Assembly: GCF_000416985.1 (NCBI RefSeq)
Contig: NZ_ATDL01000012.1
Span: 62,001 to 126,000, forward strand
Source of the DNA: Sphingobacterium paucimobilis HER1398
GTDB lineage: Bacteria > Bacteroidota > Bacteroidia > Sphingobacteriales > Sphingobacteriaceae
Direction: 5' to 3'
Length of the DNA stretch: 64,000 bases
The position numbers were made by a program, and so were the translations under genes. The first letter of the stretch is position 1. Each line of letters starts with the position of its first letter. Under the pieces are notes generated by a model that worked only from the letters and a program-made list of their open reading frames with translations, searched no databases and was not told the origin of the DNA. Below, piece after piece: positions 35,908-45,574 of this stretch.

Positions 35908-38319
35908 TTAAGGTATATATTTAACTGCTACTGCTCCTAGACGCACCGTAACAATTCCCAAGTCGGCTGTAATCCGCCCAGTCTCGGCACCATTTGGACT
36001 ATCCTCACCACAGACATCCTTTTGAGCCTGTAACTTGACAAATACATTCGGTTTGTTCAACAATTCACTAGGCAGTTTGAATGTAAATGTATTTAAACCA
36101 TTCGCCGTATACATATGATTCAGTCCCCAGCCTGCCAACGGACGTATACCATACGTTGAGTTCGGCATAACCGTGTAATTGATTCCATCTAGAGAATAAG
36201 CGATCTGCCAATACGTAGGCACGTGCAATGTAGCAGCATTTCCTGACCCTCCACCTTGACTGAAGTTGAGAAGTAAACGTTGTGCATTGATCCCACTGGT
36301 TGAAAATTTGAATACAAAACCCTCCCCAATATTCGTAGAAGTGTTCCACCACTTCGTATTATATTGTGCTGCAGAGCTGGGCACTGCTTTAGAGCTATTA
36401 TCCGTATGGTAGATTGGGTGGGCACCTAGCGAAGACGGAGCTCCGGGTACCGTACAGCTCATCTCTCCCTGACCAACAGCCGGACGGATTTTGTCCCCAT
36501 CTTTCTGAATTGGGACACTAGCTGACAGATTGCTTGGATTCATCCATTTCCACTCGACCAATGTTTTAGCTTTTTCTGCTTCATTGAGTTTAATATCAGA
36601 TTGTGTGACAGGTCGAATGGAGTAACGACCGATTTCCCCCTCTCCATAGCCATACTTTAGCAATTTGTGGTGTACGATAATACCAGAGAATGTACCTGAA
36701 CCGGTAGGCAGTGTACTACGACTCCATGAAGTCGCCACATTTACCACGGCTTTGAGACTTCCCCCTTGATCATCATAAATAGCTGTAGGCACCGCATCTA
36801 CATATGGTCCACTGGTACCTTGTGGGTTCCAAGGGGTGAAAATACCGGCATAGCCCATGTTAACATTGACATAACTGCCATAAGGAACCGATATACTCGT
36901 ATTCTTTAAACTGACATAGGTGTACATATCACTGTCGTTTAGTTCAGCGATTGCTTTATACCTTGTCGGTATACTCGCAGCAGTTCCTGCTTCCGATTTC
37001 ACGATCGCACTTGCAGTCAATCCTTTGATTGTATAACGTGTAGGATTAGACTCCTTAACCAATACCAGGCCATCTACCGATAGTGCCACTTTGCTATAAC
37101 GCTTCAATGTATTCGCATTCTTTGTTGCAAATTTCAATCGTAAACCCGAATTTCCCTGTTGATTTTGTACATAAGCTGTCTTAGGCGCTTCATCATAATC
37201 AATCGCGTTAAACGCTTTATTGGGATTGACATCCATATTCGTATTTCCCGCGTCGGAAATCACAAAAGCCTCTAATACCTGAAGAGGTGTATGGAGTATA
37301 ACTTCGCCTGTAGCTGTGGGAATCAGTGCTTTCAAATCCTCCATGGTCAAATATTCAAAATCATCTGCTGACTGTTCGACAGGATGTACCAGGTTGATAT
37401 AATTGATTCCATTGTTGTCATACTTCAATCGCACCTGTGCAGTTCGCTTCTCGCCCGAATCGTTTGCACGAACCGCTATCATCAACAAGCTATCGTTAGC
37501 CAATTCCACTCTCTCGATCCAACCGCTGCCTTGTTCATAGGTTATCTCATGCTCAAAATCAGGAAACAATGCGCCGACGTTCCCCTTTACGATCACCGTA
37601 TCTATTTTAGCACTGCGGGTTAATAGCGACAACGGTTTACGAGGTACTAAAACAGGCTCCTGTAAAGATTGATCAACATCTGCAAATACCGTATACTCTT
37701 TGTCAAATCCATCAATGACGGTTAGGTATACCCTAGCTGTACGATTCCGTCCAGCGTTATTCTCCAGCGCTTTAAATTGAAACCCATTGTCCGTAAACGA
37801 AGCCTCTGTGATCCACTTCTCCGATGTCTCATCATCATAAAGATAATCTATCTTAATATTCTTGATGTTCGACTTCAAGTCGTTTACAATAGGGAGATTA
37901 ATCTGGAAAGGATTTCTCGTAATTGTATACTTTGATTTTGAAAAACGGAAAGCCGCATTCAATCCCGCTTGTATAATCTTTACTTCCTGTTTCTCTTTTC
38001 CTTTTGAGATCACCAAGGTCGCTGATCGAGATACCCCAAAATTCTGGGAATAGGAAAACAAGATATCAGAGTTCCCTGTTCCGGACAGACGATCCAGGGC
38101 CAGCCAATCTGCTTCTTCTTTGACAGCAACACTCCAGTCACCATCCGAATACACCATTATCTTCGTTTTGCCTTCGGGAGCCTCCAGGTGCATTTCGTTG
38201 GTATTAACAGACAACGAAAGGTCCAGCTCAAACTTTCTTTCACATCCCATCAAAAGTGTTAAAAGAAGGAGCGCCATACTCCTATAGGAAAGCATGCTAT
38301 ATATTATTATCTTATTCAT
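35908..38319 (-). CDS. BACON + DUF5689-type surface lipoprotein, larger paralogue
   Basis: An 803-residue lipoprotein (lipobox LLMGC). About three BACON-like repeats occupy residues 30-320 (DGDWSVAVKEEADWLALD, KEKQEVKIIQAGL). A DUF5689-type domain follows (LQVLEAFVISDAGNTNMDVNP, TAYVQNQQGNSGLRLKF, YSKVALSVDGLVLVKESNPTRYTIKG), with a C-terminal jelly-roll-like domain (YWQIAYSLDGINYTV). The two paralogues share the block ESNPxRYTxxGxT almost unchanged. It lies between the two EEP/paralogue genes, all on one strand with gaps of 17-26 bp, so they form one operon. Confidence 0.85.
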   Translation of the reverse strand: MNKIIIYSMLSYRSMALLLLTLLMGCERKFELDLSLSVNTNEMHLEAPEGKTKIMVYSDGDWSVAVKEEADWLALDRLSGTGNSDILFSYSQNFGVSRSATLVISKGKEKQEVKIIQAGLNAAFRFSKSKYTITRNPFQINLPIVNDLKSNIKNIKIDYLYDDETSEKWITEASFTDNGFQFKALENNAGRNRTARVYLTVIDGFDKEYTVFADVDQSLQEPVLVPRKPLSLLTRSAKIDTVIVKGNVGALFPDFEHEITYEQGSGWIERVELANDSLLMIAVRANDSGEKRTAQVRLKYDNNGINYINLVHPVEQSADDFEYLTMEDLKALIPTATGEVILHTPLQVLEAFVISDAGNTNMDVNPNKAFNAIDYDEAPKTAYVQNQQGNSGLRLKFATKNANTLKRYSKVALSVDGLVLVKESNPTRYTIKGLTASAIVKSEAGTAASIPTRYKAIAELNDSDMYTYVSLKNTSISVPYGSYVNVNMGYAGIFTPWNPQGTSGPYVDAVPTAIYDDQGGSLKAVVNVATSWSRSTLPTGSGTFSGIIVHHKLLKYGYGEGEIGRYSIRPVTQSDIKLNEAEKAKTLVEWKWMNPSNLSASVPIQKDGDKIRPAVGQGEMSCTVPGAPSSLGAHPIYHTDNSSKAVPSSAAQYNTKWWNTSTNIGEGFVFKFSTSGINAQRLLLNFSQGGGSGNAATLHVPTYWQIAYSLDGINYTVMPNSTYGIRPLAGWGLNHMYTANGLNTFTFKLPSELLNKPNVFVKLQAQKDVCGEDSPNGAETGRITADLGIVTVRLGAVAVKYIP

Positions 38320-38345
38320 TTTTGTATTATTCGAGCGTTAAAATA

Positions 38346-39242
38346 CTAGAGTAGTAAATGAAACATCATAGGTGGATGATCCGAATACACCTTGGTAAAC
38401 TCATCATATATCGGCATCGCTTTAGTAACTCGCTTCAATACCGGTTCTGTTCCGAATATAAAGTCGATTCGTCTTCCAGGATATTGAAAATCATACTTTG
38501 CACTACCATCCTCCTTGTAACCATGCAGGTAGTGGATCGCATCAATATACCCCGCTCCCATAATCTCGTCAGTCGCCCAGTAGTTATTGGTCGTTACAGC
38601 GGGATCATAATCACGACGGGATACCGAGTTAAAATCTCCCATAAAAATCCATTCCTTCTCTTCCGTAAATTTTCGGATAGTGCTATCCAGTACCACCTTG
38701 GCCTCCTGTAACCGGTAGTCGTTACCCAGGTTGTCCCCGACTGTCTTCCAATACGCCTGTGGCCAAAAATGAGTAACCACAATATTCAGATCGGTATCTT
38801 TAAGGCGGGCAAATATCGCTCCGTGAGACACATGCAATGTGATTCTACGACGCGACTCTATGGGATACTTAGAGGTTAAAGCTACAGGATAATTATCAGT
38901 AGATTTCAAATTAGTAATCACATAATTGTGTCCATAGCGTTTAGCTAATTTTTCTAAATCTCGTTGATTAAAACCATTGACTTCCTGTAAGGCCAAGATA
39001 TCCGGTTCTTGGGATTTAATCCATTCCACAAACTTATTATAATTGTTTGCTTTATCATTTTTCATCCCTTCCAAGATGTTATAACTGATGACCTTTAAGG
39101 TGTCGGGCAATACCAGTTCCTCGGGTTCGGGCTCCTCTATGATAGGCTCAGTTTCTTCCTTGCTCTTGCACGATACCATAACCAAGACAGTCATTGCAAG
39201 GGCAAATAACCCCACTCGACAAGACCATCTGAAACTTTTCAT
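38346..39242 (-). CDS. Lipoprotein endonuclease/exonuclease/phosphatase (EEP) family enzyme
   Basis: About 298 residues from the ATG at 39242, which gives a lipoprotein signal (MTVLVMVSC); the longer frame overlaps the SusD gene. Catalytic EEP blocks are VISYNILEG (Asn), LALQEVNGF (Glu), VVTHFWP (His), FMGDFNSV (Asp/Asn), RIDFIFG and YSDHPPMMF (Asp-His). All expected catalytic residues are present. It lies directly after SusD. Together with the second EEP gene at the operon end, it suggests the locus handles phosphodiester substrates such as DNA, RNA or phospholipid head groups (inference). Confidence 0.9.
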   Translation of the reverse strand: MKSFRWSCRVGLFALAMTVLVMVSCKSKEETEPIIEEPEPEELVLPDTLKVISYNILEGMKNDKANNYNKFVEWIKSQEPDILALQEVNGFNQRDLEKLAKRYGHNYVITNLKSTDNYPVALTSKYPIESRRRITLHVSHGAIFARLKDTDLNIVVTHFWPQAYWKTVGDNLGNDYRLQEAKVVLDSTIRKFTEEKEWIFMGDFNSVSRRDYDPAVTTNNYWATDEIMGAGYIDAIHYLHGYKEDGSAKYDFQYPGRRIDFIFGTEPVLKRVTKAMPIYDEFTKVYSDHPPMMFHLLL

Positions 39243-39255
39243 TTTTATATGTGTA

Positions 39256-40734
39256 TTAACCTTTTCCATAAAATTCGTAAGCTTTATTATCCAAATTATT
39301 ACCTGATTTTACAACTTCGATATCCGGTATAGGATAGTACTCGTGGCAAGGCAGCATATTAGTTTTCAATGCTGCATAATCCGTATAATCATACGTTGTC
39401 TGGTACCAAATCCCCCAACGCACCAAATCGTATTTACGCTGGTACTCGCCCAACAGTTCGCGTCCTCTTTCCTTTTGTATCTCCTCGCGCAGCAAGTCCC
39501 AGTTTTTAAATTCATACAATGGCAATCCAGCTCTGCTACGGACCATATTCAAATATTTAATAGCAGTAGTCTGATCCCGCAACTCCAGATAATTCTCTGC
39601 CTGCATCAACAATGCATCAGCGTATCGAAATACGCGCTGATTATTACCATCCGCAACATTATACATATTGTACGTCCAGAACTTAGTTCCTAACCAGGGC
39701 CTTGTAGCTGTACTCTTGAATGCGACACCCTTGTAATCCCAAGCTAGATTCAGATTTGTCCTCAGATCTTCACCTCCGCGACGCATCACACTCTGAAAGA
39801 AAAAATTGTTAGGACGGAGTGGTGACCACGTTGTCGCATTCGTACCTAACTCCGGAATCTCTACACCGTCATAGATAGCACCTGTACTCCGAGGAGGCAT
39901 ACATATCGCTCCTGAGTTTGTCGTCACCTGTAACCCTGTTTCCGAATAGGTATATTGAATTTCAAAGATAGATTCTAAGATATTCTTGTTCTTCAATGCG
40001 ATATCTTCAAGTGGATATTTGTTAAAGTCACCGTAGATGGCTTCCAATTTGTCCATAGCGTCTTTCGCTACGTCCCATTTTTTATTCCATTGTGCAAGCT
40101 TACCGATCAACATCCATCCCATAGCAGCTCCAGAGCGATTGCCTGGGACATCATTGGTACGTATTTGTGGCAGATAAGGTACATATTCCTGCAATTCCGA
40201 AATCAGGTAATCCCGAGTAGCGGATGCGGGCATCCTTCCCATCTTAGAAACCCGATCCAAGACCTCAGCGTTAGCAACATCCTCCGTGTAAAAAGGCACA
40301 TCACCAAACGTCGATGTCAAGAACCAATAATAATACGCACGCATAACCATCCCCTCGGCCAACAATCTATTTTTAGTTTCTTGAGCCAAAGGAGAGCGTT
40401 TAATACCCTCGATAATAGAATTGCTATACATTACCCCCCTATACCCCAGCGTCCACATATTCTGTCCAAACCGAGGTTGCGCAGGAGATATATCCAATTG
40501 AGCATCCAGCGTTCCCGATGCGATATACATCAGATCACTGACCCCTTCCGTTGCAATCAGGTAAGTATAAGTGTAAATAGTTTTTAGGGGAATATATGTA
40601 GAGTTAAGTCCCGAAATACACTGGGCCTCTGTCAAATAGTAATTATCTGTATTGACAAATGAGGTCGGTTCTTCCTCGATGGAACACCCCGTCCAGAGTA
40701 GACTGCTTAGAAAAAATATAAATAAACGTTTCAT
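39256..40734 (-). CDS. SusD/RagB-family lipoprotein (third SusCD pair)
   Basis: A 492-residue SusD-like protein with lipobox Cys17 (LLWTGC). Family blocks are RLLAEGMVMRAYYYWFLTSTFGDVPFY in the TPR half and VFRYADALLMQAENYLELRD and IQKERGRELLGEYQRKYDLVRWG near the C-terminus. It is preceded by SusC (17 bp gap) and followed by an EEP enzyme. It is the substrate-binding lid of the paired SusC. Confidence 0.95.
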   Translation of the reverse strand: MKRLFIFFLSSLLWTGCSIEEEPTSFVNTDNYYLTEAQCISGLNSTYIPLKTIYTYTYLIATEGVSDLMYIASGTLDAQLDISPAQPRFGQNMWTLGYRGVMYSNSIIEGIKRSPLAQETKNRLLAEGMVMRAYYYWFLTSTFGDVPFYTEDVANAEVLDRVSKMGRMPASATRDYLISELQEYVPYLPQIRTNDVPGNRSGAAMGWMLIGKLAQWNKKWDVAKDAMDKLEAIYGDFNKYPLEDIALKNKNILESIFEIQYTYSETGLQVTTNSGAICMPPRSTGAIYDGVEIPELGTNATTWSPLRPNNFFFQSVMRRGGEDLRTNLNLAWDYKGVAFKSTATRPWLGTKFWTYNMYNVADGNNQRVFRYADALLMQAENYLELRDQTTAIKYLNMVRSRAGLPLYEFKNWDLLREEIQKERGRELLGEYQRKYDLVRWGIWYQTTYDYTDYAALKTNMLPCHEYYPIPDIEVVKSGNNLDNKAYEFYGKG

Positions 40735-40751
40735 TTATAAACCTTTTTGAT

Positions 40752-43700
40752 TTAATACCTAATTTGAATACTGCCCACAATAGTACGAGGCTTAGGGTAA
40801 GCTCCGATATCTATCCTTCTTAACGTCGAGGTACCACTGGACGAAGAGACATCTGGATCAAATCCATTATATTTCTTCCAAACAAATAGATTCTCCCCGG
40901 CTAGGCCAAACTGTACATCCCGAAGCTTCTTATTAGTCCATTTGGCCAAATCCAATGTATATCCCACAGAAACACTCTTGAGTCTCAAAAAACTAGCATC
41001 ATAAACCATGCGACTGGATGCTATATTATCGACCGATCCGGCCCTCGGTAAATCCGAATTTGGGTTACGGACAGGATGCCAAGCATCTAACATGTAGGCA
41101 TATTGATTGGCAAAGTTGCTCCCATTTCCCATCCATTGTTCAGAGATGTTATAAATCTTACCACCCAAGGAATAATTTAGAAAAACACCAAGTGTCCACT
41201 TGTCATATCTAAAATTGTTTTGCAAGCCTCCATGCACGAGTGGATCTGCATTTCCAAGATAGATAAGGTCATTCTCATTGAATATGCCGTCATGGTTAGA
41301 ATCGATATAGCGTGCAGATCCCAAGCGATATTGCTGAGCCGAAGCAGAGACATAGGCTTTGGTCACCTTATTCCTATCGATTTCTTCCTGAGATTTCCAT
41401 GTCCCAGCATATTGAAATCCCCACAATGCATTCAAGGGATAATCTTTAACATACCCATACATCATGTAGCCATTATTACCAGCTGCGGTATAAGCGCTCA
41501 CATAACCGTAATGTCCAATGTCGTCCACCTTTTGTTTATTGTGAGAGATAGAAAATGAACTGGTCCACGAAAATTTGTCCTTTTGAATATTACGTGTTTC
41601 TATGCTGAACTCCAGACCGCGATTGGATGTCTTACCGACATTAGCAAAGCGGGTTGCATATCCAGTCTGCGTAGGCGTCTGTACATCGAGTAAAAGATCT
41701 TTCGTATAAGACAGGTATGCTTCAAAAGTCATACTCACCTTATTGTTAAACAGCGCGATATCCGTAGCAATATTGTACATATCTGTTTTCTCCCAGGACA
41801 GCTCTTCCGACGCTAAGCGAGAGGGATAGAATGCAACGGGTTGCGAACCGTTAAAAAGATAGCCACTGGTAGACGATGAGAGAGCGGCTAGAGATCTGTA
41901 CGAGGAGATACCGTCGTTACCAGTACGCCCCCCACTGGCACGTACAGAGAAATCATTGATCCATTTCGAATCTTTTAAAAAGTCCTCGTTACTTACAGTC
42001 CATTTTAAAGCTGCCGAAGGGAAAAATGCCCACTTTTCATTCTTTGCAAAGTTAGAGGCACCATCTCTACGACCTGTTACCGTAAGATAATACTTGCTTT
42101 TATAGTTGTAATTTGCGCGTGCCAAATAAGACATTGATGTCTTTGCCGTATTTCCAGATCCCCCCACATAGTTTTCTTTATCTGGAATAGCATTCATATT
42201 ATTCCAAAGAATCGCATCGGATTGATAGCCTTCGCCTCGTAAGGTTAGATTATCATCTGTAATTTTCTGACCAACAAAACCGGCCGTAAAATCCAAATGG
42301 TGCACATCATCCCATTTTTTCAAGTAGTTCAATGTCGTCTGACTCATCAAGTTACTCTGCGTATATTCTCCTCTATAAGCCGTGCCCCCTTCATTATCCG
42401 CTTTGGCAGGCAGACTGCCCGGTTCATATTGAAAAGTATGACGTCCGTAAGAATAGTACGTCAGTTGCGAATTCACTTTTAGATTTTTTATCGGTTCGAT
42501 CTCAATGTATCCTGTATTCGTTATCCCGTCATGTTTGATATTATTGATCATATCCGAATCAAGTATCGAACGTGGCGAGTTAAACTTTTGTCCCGAATAC
42601 CAAAGATCATTAAAGTTGTCATAGACCTTGATCATTGGATTCAAGTAGATGGCACCGTTCCACCAATTTGTTCCTCCGATAGTCACCAAGTTTTTATTCT
42701 CGTCCCGTTTGGTATAGCTATATTTCAAACCCACTTTCATCCAAGGAAAAAGTTGATAATCAAGATTCAGTCTTCCTGTAAAACGTCCCAATCCGCTCTC
42801 TTGGATAATCCCTTGCGTATTATCGTATGCTATCGATGCATAATAGCTACTCTTGTTGCGCCCGCCAGACAGCGACAGATTGTGCGTATGATATGGTGCT
42901 ATACGGGTTATTTCACCAACCCAGTCCGTACCTTTGCCCAATGCATTGGGATCGGGGTAAGGATAGGCAGACATTGGAGAGTTAATAGTGATATCCCCGT
43001 AAGGATCAGCTGATGTAAACAAAGCGTAATCATTGCGATACTGAGCATACTGTGCTGCGTTCATGATATCCAATTTTCTAGGCAACTGAGACAACCCCAC
43101 CGTACTGCGCAGCGTAATATTGTCTTTCCCCGATTTACCTTGTTTAGTCGTCACGATAATAACACCATTACTTCCACGTGTTCCGTATATTGCTGTAGCA
43201 GAAGCATCCTTTAGAACCGAGATAGCTTCGATATCTGAGGTATTGATGTCAGTCAAGCTACTTACCGCATCCATAACCCCATCGACTACGATAAGTGGCT
43301 CATTGCTTGCTGTTATCGAGCGTGTACCGCGTATACGTATCGAGGTCGTAGCACCAGGTTCACCAGTGGTCGCTGTAAATTCAGCTCCCGGTACACGTCC
43401 CTGTAGCGCCAAATCCACAGAAAGTACAGGAGCATCCTTCACATCGTCCATTTTTATATTAACGACCGATCCTGTCAAATCCTTTTTCTTGACTTGACCA
43501 TACCCAATGACCACTGCTTCGTCCATATCCGTGATCTTTTCTACCATCACGACCTTCAGTTCTTCCGCACTAGTCACATTGATTTCCTTTTTATCAAATC
43601 CCAAAAGAGAAAACTCCAATACCGCTGGCAATTTCACCTCGAGGTTAAAAGCACCTGCTTCGTCCGTGCGCGTTGTTTTACCATTGGATTTGTCACGTAC

Positions 43701-44171
43701 TGTGACGTTAGCCAATACAGCACCTGTTGTCATTCGAATCGTCCCTTTCAACAACTGTTGCTGCTGCTTTCTCTCAGCAATAGGTATTAGATTATTTTTC
43801 TGAGATTCTTGTCTTGGCAGCAATACGATACTACGATCCTTACGTTTGAATTCGAGTTCATAGGGTACCAGCAGTTGCCGCAGCAGATCCAGTGCCTCGA
43901 TATCAATCAGTTCAACATGGGCAATGGTATTATTAGGGAGTATCCCTTGTGCATAAAACACAGTATAACCGCTACGTTTTTCAAAATCTTTTAATAGAGT
44001 GGCCAGGCGAACATTCTTCCCTTTTAGCGTAATCTTTTGCCCAAAGGTACTCGCACTAAGGTGCATGGAGGCAACTAAAATCAGAATCCATGTCAATTTC
44101 ATATACAATGGAATTTTCAGTTTAGGTAAGTTAAAGGCATAGCCCGCCCCTAACCTTTTTTTTTCATACAT
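40752..44171 (-). CDS. SusC-family TonB-dependent transducer with STN domain (third pair)
   Basis: A 1139-residue SusC-like receptor. The signal sequence (about 20-45, MKLTWILILVASMHLSASTFGQK) is followed by an STN domain (about 46-115: LATLLKDFEKRSGYTVFYA), a carboxypeptidase-regulatory-like domain (about 140-210), the plug (IGYGQVKKKDLTGSVVNI to GVIIVTTKQGKSG) and a barrel ending in IQIRY. The STN domain fits control by the adjacent sigma/FecR pair. The first ATG (44171) gives a long leader; the internal ATG at residue 24 is an alternative. Confidence 0.95.
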   Translation of the reverse strand: MYEKKRLGAGYAFNLPKLKIPLYMKLTWILILVASMHLSASTFGQKITLKGKNVRLATLLKDFEKRSGYTVFYAQGILPNNTIAHVELIDIEALDLLRQLLVPYELEFKRKDRSIVLLPRQESQKNNLIPIAERKQQQQLLKGTIRMTTGAVLANVTVRDKSNGKTTRTDEAGAFNLEVKLPAVLEFSLLGFDKKEINVTSAEELKVVMVEKITDMDEAVVIGYGQVKKKDLTGSVVNIKMDDVKDAPVLSVDLALQGRVPGAEFTATTGEPGATTSIRIRGTRSITASNEPLIVVDGVMDAVSSLTDINTSDIEAISVLKDASATAIYGTRGSNGVIIVTTKQGKSGKDNITLRSTVGLSQLPRKLDIMNAAQYAQYRNDYALFTSADPYGDITINSPMSAYPYPDPNALGKGTDWVGEITRIAPYHTHNLSLSGGRNKSSYYASIAYDNTQGIIQESGLGRFTGRLNLDYQLFPWMKVGLKYSYTKRDENKNLVTIGGTNWWNGAIYLNPMIKVYDNFNDLWYSGQKFNSPRSILDSDMINNIKHDGITNTGYIEIEPIKNLKVNSQLTYYSYGRHTFQYEPGSLPAKADNEGGTAYRGEYTQSNLMSQTTLNYLKKWDDVHHLDFTAGFVGQKITDDNLTLRGEGYQSDAILWNNMNAIPDKENYVGGSGNTAKTSMSYLARANYNYKSKYYLTVTGRRDGASNFAKNEKWAFFPSAALKWTVSNEDFLKDSKWINDFSVRASGGRTGNDGISSYRSLAALSSSTSGYLFNGSQPVAFYPSRLASEELSWEKTDMYNIATDIALFNNKVSMTFEAYLSYTKDLLLDVQTPTQTGYATRFANVGKTSNRGLEFSIETRNIQKDKFSWTSSFSISHNKQKVDDIGHYGYVSAYTAAGNNGYMMYGYVKDYPLNALWGFQYAGTWKSQEEIDRNKVTKAYVSASAQQYRLGSARYIDSNHDGIFNENDLIYLGNADPLVHGGLQNNFRYDKWTLGVFLNYSLGGKIYNISEQWMGNGSNFANQYAYMLDAWHPVRNPNSDLPRAGSVDNIASSRMVYDASFLRLKSVSVGYTLDLAKWTNKKLRDVQFGLAGENLFVWKKYNGFDPDVSSSSGTSTLRRIDIGAYPKPRTIVGSIQIRY

Positions 44172-44271
44172 TTGTTAATAGGTTGAGATTAATAATACAT
44201 TCAGTTTCAATCCAAAAATGCCTTTGGGCATATCATCCGGCAGGGACGGCTCCAACGTTCCTGCTTTTTTA
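44167..44271 (+). ncRNA. Candidate antisense small RNA with its own promoter and terminator
   Basis: On the plus strand a perfect TAnnTTTG element, TACATTTG (44167-44174), predicts a start near 44181. A small stem, ATGCC-tttg-GGCAT (44218-44231), follows. Then comes a strong intrinsic terminator: GCAGGGACG (44240-44248) pairs with CGTTCCTGC (44256-44264) followed by TTTTTT (44265-44270). The transcript of about 90 nt would be antisense to the susC leader in the fecR-susC gap, the place where DonS-type PUL sRNAs lie in Bacteroides. No -33 element is evident. The terminator has no other plus-strand gene to serve. Confidence 0.5.
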
Positions 44272-44292
44272 TATGCGAAGGCTTGTGTAGCC

Positions 44293-45486
44293 TTATTTCA
44301 TGACAGTTATCCTCCTTCCCTGCACTTTAAATGTTACTAGGTCGGTCCACTCTATTAATTGTAACAATTGTTCAAATTTTTCAAATCTTGATATACTTCC
44401 CGAATATCTCACCTGAGACATATCCCCCTCAAAATCCACCTCCACATCATACCATCGGGCTATTTCTGCCATTACCTCGTAGATGGACACATTGTCGAAG
44501 GCAAACTTGCCTGAACGCCAAGCCATACTATAAGAAGGGTCTACAGATTGTACGGTATTGGTTCCTGTCGATGTCGAGTACACAGCCTGTTCTGAAGGTC
44601 TCAAAACACGGGTTCCAGAGGTGCCCTCATAGTGCATCGCTACCTTGCCTTCTATCAGGGTTGTCTTATACGTCAAGCCGTAGGTATTTACATTAAATTG
44701 GGTTCCTAATACTTCTATTTTTTGCTTTCCACTACATACGTAGAAAGGAACGAACTTATCTCCGTTCATCTGTTTGGCTACTTCAAAATAGGCCTCCCCT
44801 TCCAACTCTATCATTCTACCGCCCTTCGCAAATTTTAAAGGATATCTCATTTTTGTAGCAGCGTTCAACCACACTTTAGAGCCATCAGGCAATGTCAGGT
44901 TATACTCTCCGCCACGGGGAGTTACGATGGTATTGTACTTCTCTTTCTGTACTCCAGCATGATCAGTATAGGCATAACTAATACTGCCATCTGCTTTTTT
45001 AAAGATATGAAGACCTCTGTCAGCTATAATCGTATCCGATGTAATCTGATCCAGCTCAATAAAACTGCCATCCTCAAATTGAATCCTTGCTTTATTGCTC
45101 GCTGGCACAATGACATCACTTGTTTCCATAGAAATACGATCTTCTACCTTCTGCTCCATTCCGTACCACCATAACGTAGAAGCGACTCCAATCAGAAACA
45201 ACACCGCCGCCGCCGAAATTTGTCGCCAATATCTCCTAAAAAATGATTTATGATAAAGCAATGTAGACTCCAATCGGGGATCATTGGAAATCTTTTCGAA
45301 AACACGAGATTGAACCAATTCATCTCCTATATAGAAAGGAGGTTCAAATTCATCATCCCATGTCTCTTCGAGTAATCGCTGCCCTTCCTCGGTCTGGAGA
45401 AATAGACGTAAGCGTTCGAGGCTATTTATATCGATCGTTCCCTCCCGATATTGTTTGACCAATGTATATAGTTCTTTCTTATCCAA
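44293..45486 (-). CDS. FecR-family anti-sigma factor
   Basis: A 397-residue FecR protein. It has a cytoplasmic N-terminus, one TM segment (ISAAAVLFLIGVASTLWWYG, near 90-109), a FecR domain (TPRGGEYNLTLPDGSKVWLN, LEGEAYFEVAKQ), and a C-terminal DUF4974-like part (VSIYEVMAEIARWYDVEVDFEG). The start codon is TTG at 45484-45486, since a TGA lies three codons upstream and there is no early ATG. It lies between the ECF sigma gene and STN-type susC and should relay the receptor signal. Confidence 0.95.
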   Translation of the reverse strand: MDKKELYTLVKQYREGTIDINSLERLRLFLQTEEGQRLLEETWDDEFEPPFYIGDELVQSRVFEKISNDPRLESTLLYHKSFFRRYWRQISAAAVLFLIGVASTLWWYGMEQKVEDRISMETSDVIVPASNKARIQFEDGSFIELDQITSDTIIADRGLHIFKKADGSISYAYTDHAGVQKEKYNTIVTPRGGEYNLTLPDGSKVWLNAATKMRYPLKFAKGGRMIELEGEAYFEVAKQMNGDKFVPFYVCSGKQKIEVLGTQFNVNTYGLTYKTTLIEGKVAMHYEGTSGTRVLRPSEQAVYSTSTGTNTVQSVDPSYSMAWRSGKFAFDNVSIYEVMAEIARWYDVEVDFEGDMSQVRYSGSISRFEKFEQLLQLIEWTDLVTFKVQGRRITVMK

Positions 45487-45574
45487 TCGTTGTCAATTTT
45501 AATCTATAAACGAAAGTCAAAAAGAAATGTACTAGTCTATAGCACTTCTTTTTTCAAAAAAATGACAAATACGA

